Shown here: in pieces, positions 12,901 through 23,801 of the stretch
How the letters are laid out: each line of letters starts with the position of its first letter
How positions within the stretch are numbered: the first letter of the stretch is position 1
Origin: Mimachlamys varia
Lineage: Eukaryota; Mollusca; Bivalvia; Pectinida; Pectinidae
Length of the DNA stretch: 64,000 nucleotides
Reading direction: 5' to 3'
Assembly (NCBI GenBank): GCA_947623455.1
Contig: OX392530.1
Coordinates: forward strand, 1,959,501-2,023,500
Translations under genes and position numbers: made by a program
The notes under the pieces: generated by a model
The model's database searches: none
Told to the model about the DNA's origin: nothing
What the model saw: the letters and a program-made list of their open reading frames with translations, nothing else

Positions 12901-15900
12901 AATTAACAACACATTAAGAAATCACGATAAACAACACTTTACGAAATCACGATTAACAACACTTTACGAAATCACGATTAACAACACTTTACGAAATCAC
13001 GATTAACACTTTACGAAATCACGATTAACAACACTTTACGAAATCACGATAAACAACACTTTACGAAACCACAATTAACAACACATTAAGAAATCACGAT
13101 AAACAACACTTTACGAAATCACGATTAACAACACTTTACGAAATCACGATTAACAACACTTTACGAAATCACGATTAACAACACTTTACGGAATCACGAT
13201 TAACAACACATTACGAAATCACGATTAACAACACTTTACGAAATCACGATTAACAACACTTTACGAAATCATGATTAACAACACATTACGAAATCACGAT
13301 AAACAACACTTTACGAAATCATGATTAACAACACATTACGAAATCACGATTAACAACACATTACGAAATCACGATTAACAACACATTACGAAATCACGAT
13401 AAACAACACTTTACGAAATCACGATAAACAACACTTTACGAAATCACGATTAACAACACTTTACGAAATCACGATTAACAACACTTTACGAAATCACGAT
13501 AAACAACACTTTAGTCCTATTCCATACAAGTTCCAACAACTACAGCAAACAGTGTATCAAGGTTGCAGATGAAACACTTTATGTAGAAAGTGGTTCTCCA
13601 AGGCCAAGATTTTATATTTGCACAACGACAACACATCATTCCACGAAAATGGAAGCATGTATAATCTATATGCAGCTTAACTCGAGATCCTGTATTATCA
13701 TATCAGGGTTAAAACAGTTCTGCATATATACCATTAATATTCCTTATATTAAATCACTTTTAATATTATATGGGTGAAGGGGTCTCTGAGTAAGTGCTTT
13801 CTACCCGTTCAATACAGATAATTCAGTTCTACATGTACAACAGCCCTTTCCTCAAAAGTTCTTCAAAGTTTTTAAACTTCAAGTTTATCAACCGCCCTAA
13901 CCTTGAATATATTTAGGCCATGAACATCAGTTAAATTGCAATATAGCATCTTCATTCAAACAACACAGGACCGGTATATACAGGGTTATTGTCCTAACAT
14001 CCATTATATCCTTATACTGTATCACTAATCTTTTAAAAAATATTTTGTTTATAAAATGTAGAGTTTGTCTCAAAATTGCAGATGAAACACTTTATGTAGA
14101 AAGTGATTCTCCAAGGCCAAGATTTTATATTTGCACAACGACAACACAACATTCCACGAAAATGGAAGCATGTATAATCTATATGCAGCTTAACTCGAGA
14201 TACTGCTTAACTTGAGATCCTGTATTATTATAACAAGGTTAAAACAGTTCTGCATATATACCATTCCTTATATCATCACTTTTAATATTAAATGGGTGAA
14301 GGGGTCTGAGAATATATATACCTTGAATATATTTAGGTCATGGTCATTTATTTGAACATCACTTAAATTGCAATATAGCGTCTTCATTCAAACAACACAG
14401 TACCGGCCGCGGATATATTATTCAGGAGTGTAAACAAAATTTTCAGTGTACTAGCCCAGGGCTAGTAGGCACTAATAATCCACTAGCCCGAAAAAAAAAT
14501 CTGCTAGCCCGACAAATACAGAATGGCTCTGGCTGACAAACAATCTCTTATATATCATAGATACAAAATGTATATATATATCACAGAATGAAGATATATG
14601 TTTTCCTTTCAACAAAATTTAATTAATTTAATTTGAACTTGTTATATATCAGTGAAATTCATAAAAGTTATCAAAAACTGAAAAAAAAATAATTTTTTCC
14701 TCTTCCTGAAAATTGGTCCGGATTCCGGTTTCACTATTATAAAGCATCATTGTAAACAAACATGGCTGACTTGCATTGCCGACTTTTGCAGAGATGAGTT
14801 TTATTTCTGCACCCTACATGCTTAAATCAAATAAAAGAGAATGATTTGGAACCTAGAGGGCCATTTTGGTGGTTAGTATACAATAGACTTTCAATTTTAA
14901 CTCAGCTGTGAATCGTTCTTACAATCACAAAAAATGCACATGTGAACAGCGATGTCTTGCATCATCATGCTGAGTTACGGGGGTGAGTTACGGCGAGAAT
15001 GACTTTGTTCCAATAACTTTTGTAACAAAAATACCAAGAAAATAACAGGTTGAACATGTTAATTGGTTACCTTTATGATGATGAAATAGAACAGAAGCAA
15101 TTTTGTTAGTCCTGACATGATAAAAACGTCACTAGCCCCGGGCTAGTAAGCCTCAAAACTTCACTAGCCCAAGCTGAAAATCTGGTAGCCCCGGGCGTCG
15201 GGCTAGTGGATTTTTACACCCCTGATTATACATTTATGGCCCTCTTGGTGGGGTGATATGGAGGTTTGTCTACCCGAAGCAGTCATATTCCTCCGAGGGA
15301 ATCCCATTACTCGTACAATTGTACCTTTATACAGGTAATAATGAATTACCCAGTCCCACCTTACAGCCAATCCTCTAAAATCTTTTTTGTGTATAGAAAG
15401 TAGAACTTGTCTCAAGGTTGCAGATCAAAACACTTTATGTAGAAAGTGATTCTCCAAGGCCAAGATTTTATGTTTGCACAAATACAACATGACAACCCAT
15501 GGTAACGGGAGGCATGAGAAGACAGTGCAGTTGAACTCAATCTTAACATCCTTTATAATTTCAGCTCAAAACAACATCAACAAGGAGAAGTATTGTAAAC
15601 ATCTGAAAGTCCTCATTTTCAGACAAACTGTGGTACACGTATCAGAAATTAACTTTTGAACAGTTGGGCCTATAGCGCCTTACAGACCCTATTTTAGCAG
15701 ATTACACTCTTTACATGTTGATGGGTAGATAATGTAGAAGACCAAGTATATGAGATAAATCTACGTGAACTTAGATTTCCACATTGTTTCCATTTCCCGA
15801 TACAGTGCATTGAATGTAGAGATATTTATTTAATAGATTGACATGAGCTCTATCATGTTACACATATTTTGGACAAAGAGATACATGTAGAACAAAGGGA

Positions 15901-18900
15901 CATAACTCTGTTTATAGAGGGGCATGAGACTGACGTTTCAATTACTCATTCATGTGACGGAATACAAATTTAGCATACTCCAAATTAAAGAAGTGACAAC
16001 TCATTGACCAATTGATGGATCAAAAGTAACCTCAGGAGGAATGGAAACAGGTCTTGAAATAACAGATTGCCTTACCAGCATCCTATAGAGGTAATTTCCT
16101 ATTAGTCATCATACCTTACAGGTACGATTATCAAGTCCCACCTTACAGCCAATCCTTTAAAATCTTTTAGTGAATAGAAAGTAAAACTTGTCTCAAGGTT
16201 GCAGATCAAAACACTTTATGTAGAAAGTGATTCTCCAAGGTCAAGATTTTATGTTTGCACAAATACAACATGACAACCCATGGTAACGAGAGGCATGAGA
16301 AGACAGTGCAGTTGAACTCAAATACTTTCTTTATAATTTCAGCTCAAAACAACATCAACAAGGAGATGTAATTTGTAAACATCTGAAAGTCCTCATTTTC
16401 AGACAAACTGTGGTACATGTATCAGAAATTAACTTTTGAACAGTTGGGCCTATAGCGCCTTACAGACCCTATTTTAGCAGATTACACTCTTTACATGTTG
16501 ATGGGTAGATAATGTAGAAGACCAAGTATATGAGATAAATCTATGTGAACCTAGACCTCCACATAGCTTACATTCCCTGATACAGTGCATTGAATCAGAA
16601 TGTAGATATTTATTTAATAGATTGACATGAGCTCTATCATGTTACACATATTTTGGACAAAGAGATACATGTAGAACAAAGGGACATAACTCTGTTTATA
16701 GAGGGGCATGAGACTGACGTTTCAATTACTCATTCATGTGACGGAATACAAATTTAGCATACTCCAAATTAAAGAAGTGACAACTCATTGACCAATTGAT
16801 GGATCAAAAGTAACCTCAGGAGGAATGGAAACAGGTCTTGAAATAACAGATTGCCTTACCAGCATCCTATAGAGGTAATTTCCTATTAGTCATCATACCT
16901 TACAGGTACGATTATCAAGTCCCACCTTACAGCCAATCCTTTAAAATCTTTTAGTGAATAGAAAGTAAAACTTGTCTCAAGGTTGCAGATCAAAACACTT
17001 TATGTAGAAAGTGATTCTCCAAGGCCAAGATTTTATGTTTGCACAAATACAACATGACAACCCATGGTAACGAGAGGCATGAGAAGACAGTGCAGTTGAA
17101 CTCAAATACTTTCTTTATAATTTCAGCTCAAAACAACATCAACAAGGAGATGTAATTTGTAAACATCTGAAAGTCCTCATTTTCAGACAAACTGTGGTAT
17201 ATGTGTATCAGAATTGAACAATTTATGCACCGTACCTAGCCTTATGGACCCTATCCTAGCATGGGACACTCGATACATACTGATAGGTAGGTAATGTTTT
17301 AAGTACCAAATTCAGTCCATCAAATTAATTCTACGCATTTTTATTCAAATACTTCTTCTAATTACAATATATTATACTAGTAAAACCTCATTATCTTGAA
17401 GTCAACGGGACCATAGGAAAACGCCGAGGTATCCCAGTATTCGAGTTTGAATGCTTGTGAAAAGCTTGGCTGGGGCAAACAAAATAGTTTGAATTAAACA
17501 GAGCTATATAGTATATGAGTTCAAGATAATGAGATTCTACTGTATATAAATGTATCTTAACTAAAGAAGAAATAATCCTACTATATTGAACCTGAATGTT
17601 GGACTAGGGAGCCAAGTTCTGTCCTCTTCTTCAAGTTTATCAAACGAATGGCCTCGTCTGTGGCCCCGGACGCTAAGATCCCTTTCTTTGACACCGACAA
17701 AGCTTTGATACATCCCATGTGTGAATGATCAGTGAAACTCTGATCAAAATGGTACTCCTGTAAATAGAAAACACTTCTGATTTATTATAGTACCAAATTT
17801 TAAAGTGAAAACAAATATTTAAATCGGGCACTGTTTACAAATAAAACTCAGGAGAATTTCTTCAGCACCTCTAAATATGTATGGTGGCTTTACACACTTA
17901 TACATTTGTATTATCCTTAACCAGATAACGGCCTAGTTTGAAATACAATACATCTGTATCATGTAAATGTCCTTTTCATGAAATGGAATGTTAGTTTCAA
18001 GTTGTTTGTATCATGACTTGGAAAGCTTCCTCTATTTAGGAGAAAACCAGTTGACCAAGAACATGAGATTTCTCTTTGCACCGTATGTCACTAGTCAGCT
18101 AGGTTAAGCTGAGCAGCCGGCTTAATTAGTGCAATATTTACAAATTTTAATGTCATTCAAAGATGACATGAGGGAGATAATTATGGGCGTGAGGAAAAAC
18201 ACCATCACTAATTATTTTGGTAGTGAAATGATGAGGCAGAAAACCCTTCCTTTTCCAGAACACCTGGTCTTATTTTCTGAACTTTTTCAAGGGCATCTGT
18301 GTAAATATTTCTTTTGAAGTTCATATTTTGATCTTAATTAATCAATTTTGAATTTGGAATACGGTTTTGTTGATGCTTTGGTATTATCTGATTTTTTTTC
18401 CTGATGGAAGTAGAGCAACTGTTGTCTGTTCCTTCCATCTATATATTCCAACAGTATTAATTATTACACATACAAAATTTATGGGAAATGCCAATATATC
18501 CTAGTATGAACTCGAAAACAATTTGTAAATTATTGATGGCTTAATTACAAACTAGTATATATGGCCCAGTTTGAAATACATCTGTATTATCTAAATGTCC
18601 TTTTCATTTATTGATATACTTAGTATTAGCTAGTTTCAAGTTGTTTGTATCATGACTTAGAAAGCTTCCTCTATTTAAGGAGAAAACCAGTTGACCAAGA
18701 ACATGAGATTCCTCTTTGCACCGTATGTCACTAGTCAGCTAGGTTAAGCTGAGCAGCCGGCTTAATTAGTGCAATATTTTCACATTCTAGTATCCTTCGA
18801 AGATATGTCAAAATGACAATATCATAAAGATCTAAATTTGTTCTGGTAGTGAACTAAAGGTTTCTGATGGAAGTTCAGTTTAGTTGTTGGGTGCTCCTTC

Positions 18901-21900
18901 ATTTATAAGTAATATTAAAGCAATACTTATTGATCATTACAAATGAATAATATTATGTGGTTGATCATATCCTATATCGTGATCGAAGTACAATTTGCAA
19001 ATCTTATTTTTTTCTTCCGAATCGGTTTTAGCAACCAGCTTTACCAGTGTTCAAAGGTTTTAAACATGATTGACTCATGCAATCTTAAATATAGGTCAAG
19101 TTATTGAGTGAATGTAGTTGCACATCACTTAAATTATACATGTAGCAAGTTCATTCAGACAGCACAATTTCGGGTCTATATCCTTATATCATCAATCTTT
19201 TTGAATAGTTTTGTTAAAAAATGTAGAATTTGTCTCAAGGTTGCAGATCAAAACACTTTATGTAGAAAGTGATTCTCCAAGGCCAAGATTTTATGTTTGC
19301 ACAAATACAACATGACAACCCATGGTAACGAGAGGCATGAGAAGACAGTGCAGTTGAACTCAAATACTTTCTTTATAATTTCAGCTCAAAACAACATCAA
19401 CAAGGAGAAGTATTGTAAACATCTAAAAGGGTGGGGGGAGGAGGCCTTGGTCGGAAATGGGCGACTTTCAAAGGTGTTATTATATCCCATAAGATGAACA
19501 TGATCTTGTGATTCCGAATTGATGAGTAACTGTTGAAGTACGAAAATTAGAACATCCTTTCGAAAAATGGATCGTCTTTTCCAGACTTAATATACCACAC
19601 ACCATTGTGCCTGTTTCATTAGTATTTAACCATTTATACTCGTACATTCATAAAATTGCGGGCCTTATTCATTTGATATTAGATTTATCCCCTATCTTCA
19701 AATTTTTACGCGACCAATATATATATAATTGGGGGATTCCCGCTCCTGCTGGTTGGATGCAACACAGCACAATGTATGCATCGAGTTGAAATTTACAGTC
19801 ATCATTTGTAGAAACCTGAATATTGAAGTACTTTAAGAGTTTAATGGGACTTTTATTTTGGTAAAAAGAGCTGACACAATTTAATATTTGTACACACCTC
19901 AGAGGTTCCATGATAAGATCTCTTCATTGAGTTCAGGTATCGAAAGATCATCATTTGCATGTACATTAATTTCCATTGATTGTCAGTATTATTATCAACA
20001 TTAAGTGTTTTTATTTAACTTTAATACCCATATAAGTAACAAAATTAATTGTTACTAAAATGAGTACTGTATTATTGTTTAAATTTCATGAGGAAAAAAT
20101 TTGTCCAGGCCAGTGTTTGAAAATGTTTACTTTTCTTTTCTTTTAAAGGTAGGCCTTGTGACAGGGCTACTATATTTATTTTCTGCACAAGTATTCAATT
20201 TGACCTTCCGCGCCATCTTCAGGTTTGATTATATTACTCAAGACTCCACAGCCTTTAACCCTTTGGTCTTGGTTTATAGTCAGAGGTGTCTCCACTCTGA
20301 AGAAACCCATTATGGCTCGCCGAGTAGGCCTAGACTTCGACTATGTTTATATATATATGTCAACGAATCACAATGTATCGACCCGCTGCAGTACCACGAG
20401 AAAATTGGGGGATTCCCCCTCCCGCAGCCTGGATGCAACACAGCTCAATGTATGCATCAAATTGATATTCACCGCCATCATTTGTAGAAACAACCTGAAG
20501 ACTGAAGTTTTTTCTGAGTTTAATGGGACTTTATTTTATTTTGGTAAAATGACCTGACAAAAATAGATTTTGTACACACCTCAGAGGTTCCATGATAAGA
20601 TCTCTTCATTGAGTTCAGGTATCGAAAGATCATCATTTGCATGTACATTAATTTCTGTTAATTGTCAGTATTATTATCTGGTTTTTTCTCTTTAATACCC
20701 ATATAAGTGGTACAATATTTTTTTTATAAATGTTAACAATTGTTTAAATTTCTGGAGGAAAAAAAATTTGTCCAGGCCAGTGTTTGAAAATGTTTCCTTT
20801 TTTTTGGTCTTTTAAAGGTAGGCCTCGTGACAGGGCTACTAGATTTATTTTCTGCACAAGTATTCAATTTCATCTTCAGGTTCACTTATATAACTGAAGT
20901 CTCCACAGCCTTTAAAGGCCCAATATACGTAACTTCAGGAAAATATTCGTTGATCTGAAAAATTCTGAAAAAAAATCCAGTTGATAACCATGCAAAAATA
21001 AGCCTAAAACGAAGTAAACCTGAGCGGTAACTAGCGAGAAACTCCTGATAGAAAAATCCAAAGAATTGAAAATCATTCAGGTGGGGCCCACTTCAATAAC
21101 AAACCGCAGGTAGAAGACAGTCAAAATGGTCGCGTGTTTACAAATACCGAGTTTCAACTGCTGCCGTACCGATAACCGCGTAAGAAGTCATCTTGAATAT
21201 TGCTGAAATCAGTTAATCTTAACTAAATCTATAAAAATAATGAATTATTAGGCTTGATTTTCGCATCAAGTTTTGCCGAAAGTTACGTATATTGGGCCTT
21301 TAATCCCTTGGTCTTGGTTTATAGTCTGAGGTGTCTCCACTCTGAAGAAACCCATTATGGCTCGCCGAGTAGGCCTAGACTTCGACTATGTTTATATATA
21401 TATATGTCAATGAAACACAATGTATAGACCTGCTGCAGTTCTGTTCAAGGAGAAAATTGGGGGATTCCCACTCCCGCAGCCTGGATACAACATAACACTA
21501 TGTATGCATCTAGTTGAAATTTACAGCCATCAGTTGTAGAAACAACATCAAGACTGAAATACTTTCTGATTTTAATGGGACTTTTGCTTTGGTAAAAAGA
21601 GCTGACAAAATTAAATATTTGTATGCACCTCAGAGGTTCCATGATAAGATCTCTTCATTGAGTTCAGGTATCGAAAGATCATCATTTGCATATATATGTA
21701 CATTAATTTCTGTCAATTGTCAGTATTATTAACTGTGGTTTTTTCTCTCTTTAATACCCATATACATCTGTAAGAAGTTCAATTGTTTTTATAAACGAGT
21801 ACTGTATAATTGTTTAAATTCCATGAGGAAAAAAATTTGTCAATGCCAGTATTTGAAAATGTTTACTTTTTTTTCTCTTTTAAAGGTAGGCCTTGTGGCA

Positions 21901-23801
21901 GGGCTGCTTGATCTTCTTTTTGGCACCAGTATTCGCTTGATCTTCCGCACCAGTTTTAGGTTTGATTATATTACTCAAGACTCCACAGCCTTTAACCCTT
22001 TGGTCTTGGTTTATAGTCAGAGGTGTCTCCACTCTGAAGAAACCCATTATGGCTCGCCGAGTAGGCCTAGACCTCGACTATGTTTATATATGTCAAGGAA
22101 TCACAATGTATAGACCCGCTGCAGTTCCATGAGAAAATTGGGGGATTCCCACTCCCCGCAGCCTGGATACAACATAACACTATGTATGCATCAAAATCTA
22201 ATTTACAGCCATCATTTGTAAAAACAACCTGAAGATTGAAGTATTTTCTGAGTCTTAAATGGACTTTTGTTTTGTTAAAAAGAGCCGACAAATTAAATAT
22301 TTGTACACACTTCAGAGGTTCCATGATAAGATCTCTTCATTGAGTTCAGGTATCGAAAGATCATCATTTGCATGTACATCAATTTCTGTTAATTGTCAGT
22401 ATTATTATCAATATTAAGTGTTTTTATTTCACTTTGATACCCATGGATATAAGTAATAAATTATTTTTGAAACAAGTACTGTATGTTTTTTTTTTAATTT
22501 CATGGGGAATTTTTTTTGTCCAGGCCAGTGTTTGAAATTTTTTCCATTTTTTCTTTTAAAGGTAGCCCTCGTTGCAGGGCTACTAGATCCATTTTCTGCA
22601 CTAGTATTTGTTTTGACCTTCCGCGCCATCTTCAGGTTCGCTTATATAACCTAAGTCTCCACAGCTTTTAACCCTTTGGTCTTCGTTTATAGTCTGAGGT
22701 GTCTCCATTCTGAAGAAACCCATTATGGCTCTCTGAGTAAGCCAAGACTTTGACTATGTTTATATATATGTCAATGAATCACAATGTATAGACCTGCTGC
22801 AGTTTAAAGAAAAAATTGGGGGAGTCCCGCTCCTGCAGCCTGGATGCAACACAGCTCAATATATGCATCAAATTGAATCTGAAGATTGAAGTACTTTCTG
22901 AGTTTAATGGGACTTTATTTTTCTGGTAAAAAGAGCTGATAAAATTAAATATTTGTACACACCTCAGAGGTTCCATGATAAGATCTCTTCATTGAGTTCA
23001 GGTGTCGAAAGATCATCATTTGCATGTACATTATGTTGATTGTCAGTACTTATGTTGATTGTCAGTACTATTACTAACATTTTGTGTTTTTATTTTGAAC
23101 ACTTAAATACCCATTTAAGTATTAAAATTGTAACTAAAATAAGTACAGTATACATGTAGGTCTAGTTGTTTAATTTCACGGGGAGAAAGTATTTTCTGGT
23201 GCACAAATGCACCTTGTTGTATTCTTTATCAGGCTATGTAAAAAGAATGACGCCCTGTTATGCTTCAAGAGTTTAAAATGACTGTTTTATTTGACATTAT
23301 TACACACACAAGTAACAAAATTGTTACCAAAATGGGTAACTCTTAACAAAATACTGTATGCGCCGTTGTGCCCTGGCAAGCATAAAATTTCGCGCTGTCA
23401 GGATTATTACCCGTATACGCCCAACTTGATTGATTGTCGCTTAGAACACGTGTCTTGGTGAACATGGGGTGTAGGGGGGGGGGGGGGGGTTCAAAAGTGC
23501 TCGTTAACATCGGATTTTTTACTTCAACAAAATTAGATATAAGGAACAGACACATTTGTATAAGGCTGTTAATATGCACTTTTGAAGCAATGCATCTTTA
23601 TGTTGGAAAATACAGGAGATAGTTCTAGTGAAAAAAGAAGCAATGCCACAAACACCTGTGGCCCGGGGTCTTTCACCACACCCTCAATGAACAACAAATA
23701 TATTGCTTAATACTAAATTATATAAGTTTACACACCTCTGCAACATTAATAATCTTATAACCGAGGAGAACCTCGTCGTAAGTGCCGACAACAACTTCCA
23801 T
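6943..23801 (-). CDS. PAK1IP1: PAK1IP1/MAK11-like WD40 ribosome-biogenesis protein, 9 exons
   Basis: Coding exons in transcript order: 23736-23801, 17592-17757, 11906-12026, 11322-11449, 10672-10754, 9156-9218, 8882-8979, 8310-8436, 6943-7458. All boundaries are GT-AG and the phases join into 455 aa. The start MEVVVGTYDEVLLGY resembles the vertebrate N-terminus. WD repeats follow (ATDEAIRLINLKKR about residues 58-71; TSEDGTIAIWKY; HPSGKLALSVGQDKTLRTWN; TASSDGHIKIF). The last exon, residues 285-455, is a Lys/Ser/Glu-rich tail ending in PKKKKMKT, like the human KKKKIKTMQ end. Family role: nucleolar 60S assembly factor (yeast Mak11) and negative regulator of PAK1. The tail is longer than in human (about 392 aa in total). 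Exon 1 joins exon 2 in phase 0 directly, giving a slightly shorter N-terminal loop than vertebrates. Introns 1 and 2 (about 5.7 and 5.6 kb) are packed with repeats. Confidence 0.95.
7478..7625. repeat. Short imperfect tandem repeat
   Basis: Three to four copies of a unit CCTGTAATACACAAGT-AAATTGTAT lie just upstream (transcript sense) of the last PAK1IP1 exon. No function is visible. Confidence 0.6.
7670..8300. other. PAK1IP1 intron 8, nothing recognised
   Basis: Intronic sequence with a short 'AAGAGGCCCAGGCCTTAT' motif at its edge, the terminus of a repeat family seen elsewhere in the window. I see no coding or RNA feature. Confidence 0.4.
9495..10552 (-). mobile_element. Non-coding element with conserved termini and 145-bp internal array
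   Basis: One end is AACAAGAGGCCCAATGGGCC followed by GCTCACCTGG. The other end is a GGACG microsatellite followed by a hairpin, TAAGCTCACTTGGCCC-TTCG-GGGCCAGATGAGCT. Between them a unit of about 145 bp repeats about six times (GACCTTGAATATAGGTCAAG, GCAAACTTTGTC, CTTCATCCAAGGAA, AGCCAAATATCATG, TTTCAGAAGAAGTCGTTTGA). The element at 27236-29282 has the same termini in the opposite orientation but a different internal unit. No protein is encoded. It lies in PAK1IP1 intron 5. Confidence 0.7.
12094..12281 (-). repeat. Two partial tandem copies of PAK1IP1 exon 3 start plus its acceptor
   Basis: The first 34 nt of exon 3 (11993-12026) with the adjacent acceptor CAG and about 35 nt of intron are repeated at 12094-12127 (acceptor 12128-12130) and 12245-12278 (acceptor 12279-12281), almost unchanged. 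Minisatellite units separate the copies. Three near-identical 3' splice sites therefore precede the same exon. Only the copy nearest exon 3 continues into the full WD40-coding exon. Confidence 0.85.
12160..13515. repeat. 25-bp minisatellite, PAK1IP1 intron 2
   Basis: About 50 units of ACGAAATCACGATTAACAAC plus ACTTT. The main variants are GATAAAC/GATTAAC and ATCACGA/ATCATGA. Some units lack a block (ACGATTAACACTTTACG). Isolated units occur between the exon 3 copies upstream, so the array and the exon duplication share a history. Confidence 0.95.
13545..17230. repeat. Segmental repeats of PAK1IP1 intron 2 ('GGTTGCAGATCAAAACACTT' block)
   Basis: A block of about 120 bp starting GTCTCAAGGTTGCAGATCAA and including TAGAAAGTGATTCTCCAAGG occurs near 10945, 13555, 14066, 15410, 16190, 16975 and 19235. 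From 15410 to 17215 it is part of a direct tandem duplication with a period of about 785 bp (15410, 16190, 16975), copies differing at few positions. Copies near 13555 and 14066 are shorter and more diverged, with a different flank (about 510 bp apart). No open frame is conserved between copies, so they are non-coding. Confidence 0.75.
14423..15224. mobile_element. hAT-like non-autonomous DNA transposon
   Basis: The ends are CAGGAGTGTAAA at the left and TTTTTACACCCCTG at the right, an inverted pair of the CAGGGGTG type common in hAT elements. The sub-terminal regions also mirror each other through repeats of ACTAGCCC and GGGCTAGT. About 800 bp, no transposase frame. The flanks match the surrounding intron repeat, consistent with insertion into it. 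An 8-bp target duplication is not clear. Confidence 0.6.
17377..17542. mobile_element. pogo/Tigger-like MITE
   Basis: The inverted ends AGTAAAACCTCATTATCTTG and CAAGATAATGAGATTCTACT are flanked by TA on both sides. The AGTAAAACCTC start with a TA target is the pattern of pogo/Tigger-type MITEs. Length is about 166 bp. It ends about 50 bp from PAK1IP1 exon 2. Confidence 0.6.
17990..18785. repeat. Duplicated 145-bp block and retroelement tail, PAK1IP1 intron 1
   Basis: The block at about 17993-18130 (TTTCAAGTTGTTTGTATCAT through CTGAGCAGCCGGCTTAATTA) recurs at about 18637-18780 with few differences. Between them, 18230-18420 resembles the retroelement 3' tail seen at 47645-47845 (CAGAACACCTGGTCTTATTT, then GGTTTTGTTGATGCTTTGGT). 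Confidence 0.6.
19610..23100. repeat. Tandem array of five units of about 680 bp, PAK1IP1 intron 1
   Basis: The anchor CTCAGAGGTTCCATGATAAG occurs at about 19899, 20581, 21630, 22313 and 22964. Spacing is about 682, 1049, 682 and 652; the long interval contains a 384-bp MITE, and without it is also about 660. Each unit also has CTCCACAGCC-TTTAACCCTTTGGTC, TGAAGAAACCCATTATGGCT and GGGGGATTCC-C-CTCC-GCAGCCTGGAT. Small frames in them (MEPLRCVQI..., MARKVK...) decay differently in each copy, so I do not call them genes. Confidence 0.85.
20916..21299 (+). mobile_element. TTAA-flanked MITE, copy A
   Basis: The termini AGGCCCAATATACGTAAC and GTTACGTATATTGGGCCT are perfectly inverted over 18 bp and flanked by TTAA at 20912-20915 and 21300-21303. 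Sister tandem units read CAGCC-TTTAA-CCCTTTGG at the same place, which is the empty site with one TTAA. It is 384 bp with no open frame. A TTAA duplication points to piggyBac-type mobilisation, but the terminal bases are not the standard piggyBac ones. Confidence 0.85.
23195..23420 (+). repeat. Dispersed repeat, related to 720-1300
   Basis: GCACAAATGCACCTTGTTGT, then CAAGAGTTTAAAATGACTG, then GTTACCAAAATGGGTAAC and CAGGATTATTACCCGTATAC match blocks at 720-1300 in sequence and order. Confidence 0.55.

Noticed and set aside
12160..13515. CRISPR-like appearance of regular repeats
   Set aside because: The units are contiguous with no unique spacers, and the DNA is animal nuclear sequence. The same applies to the 29-, 35-, 41- and 46-bp arrays.
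20101..20557. 128- and 110-aa frames in the 680-bp array
   Set aside because: Sister units of the array break the same frames, so there is no sign of coding constraint.
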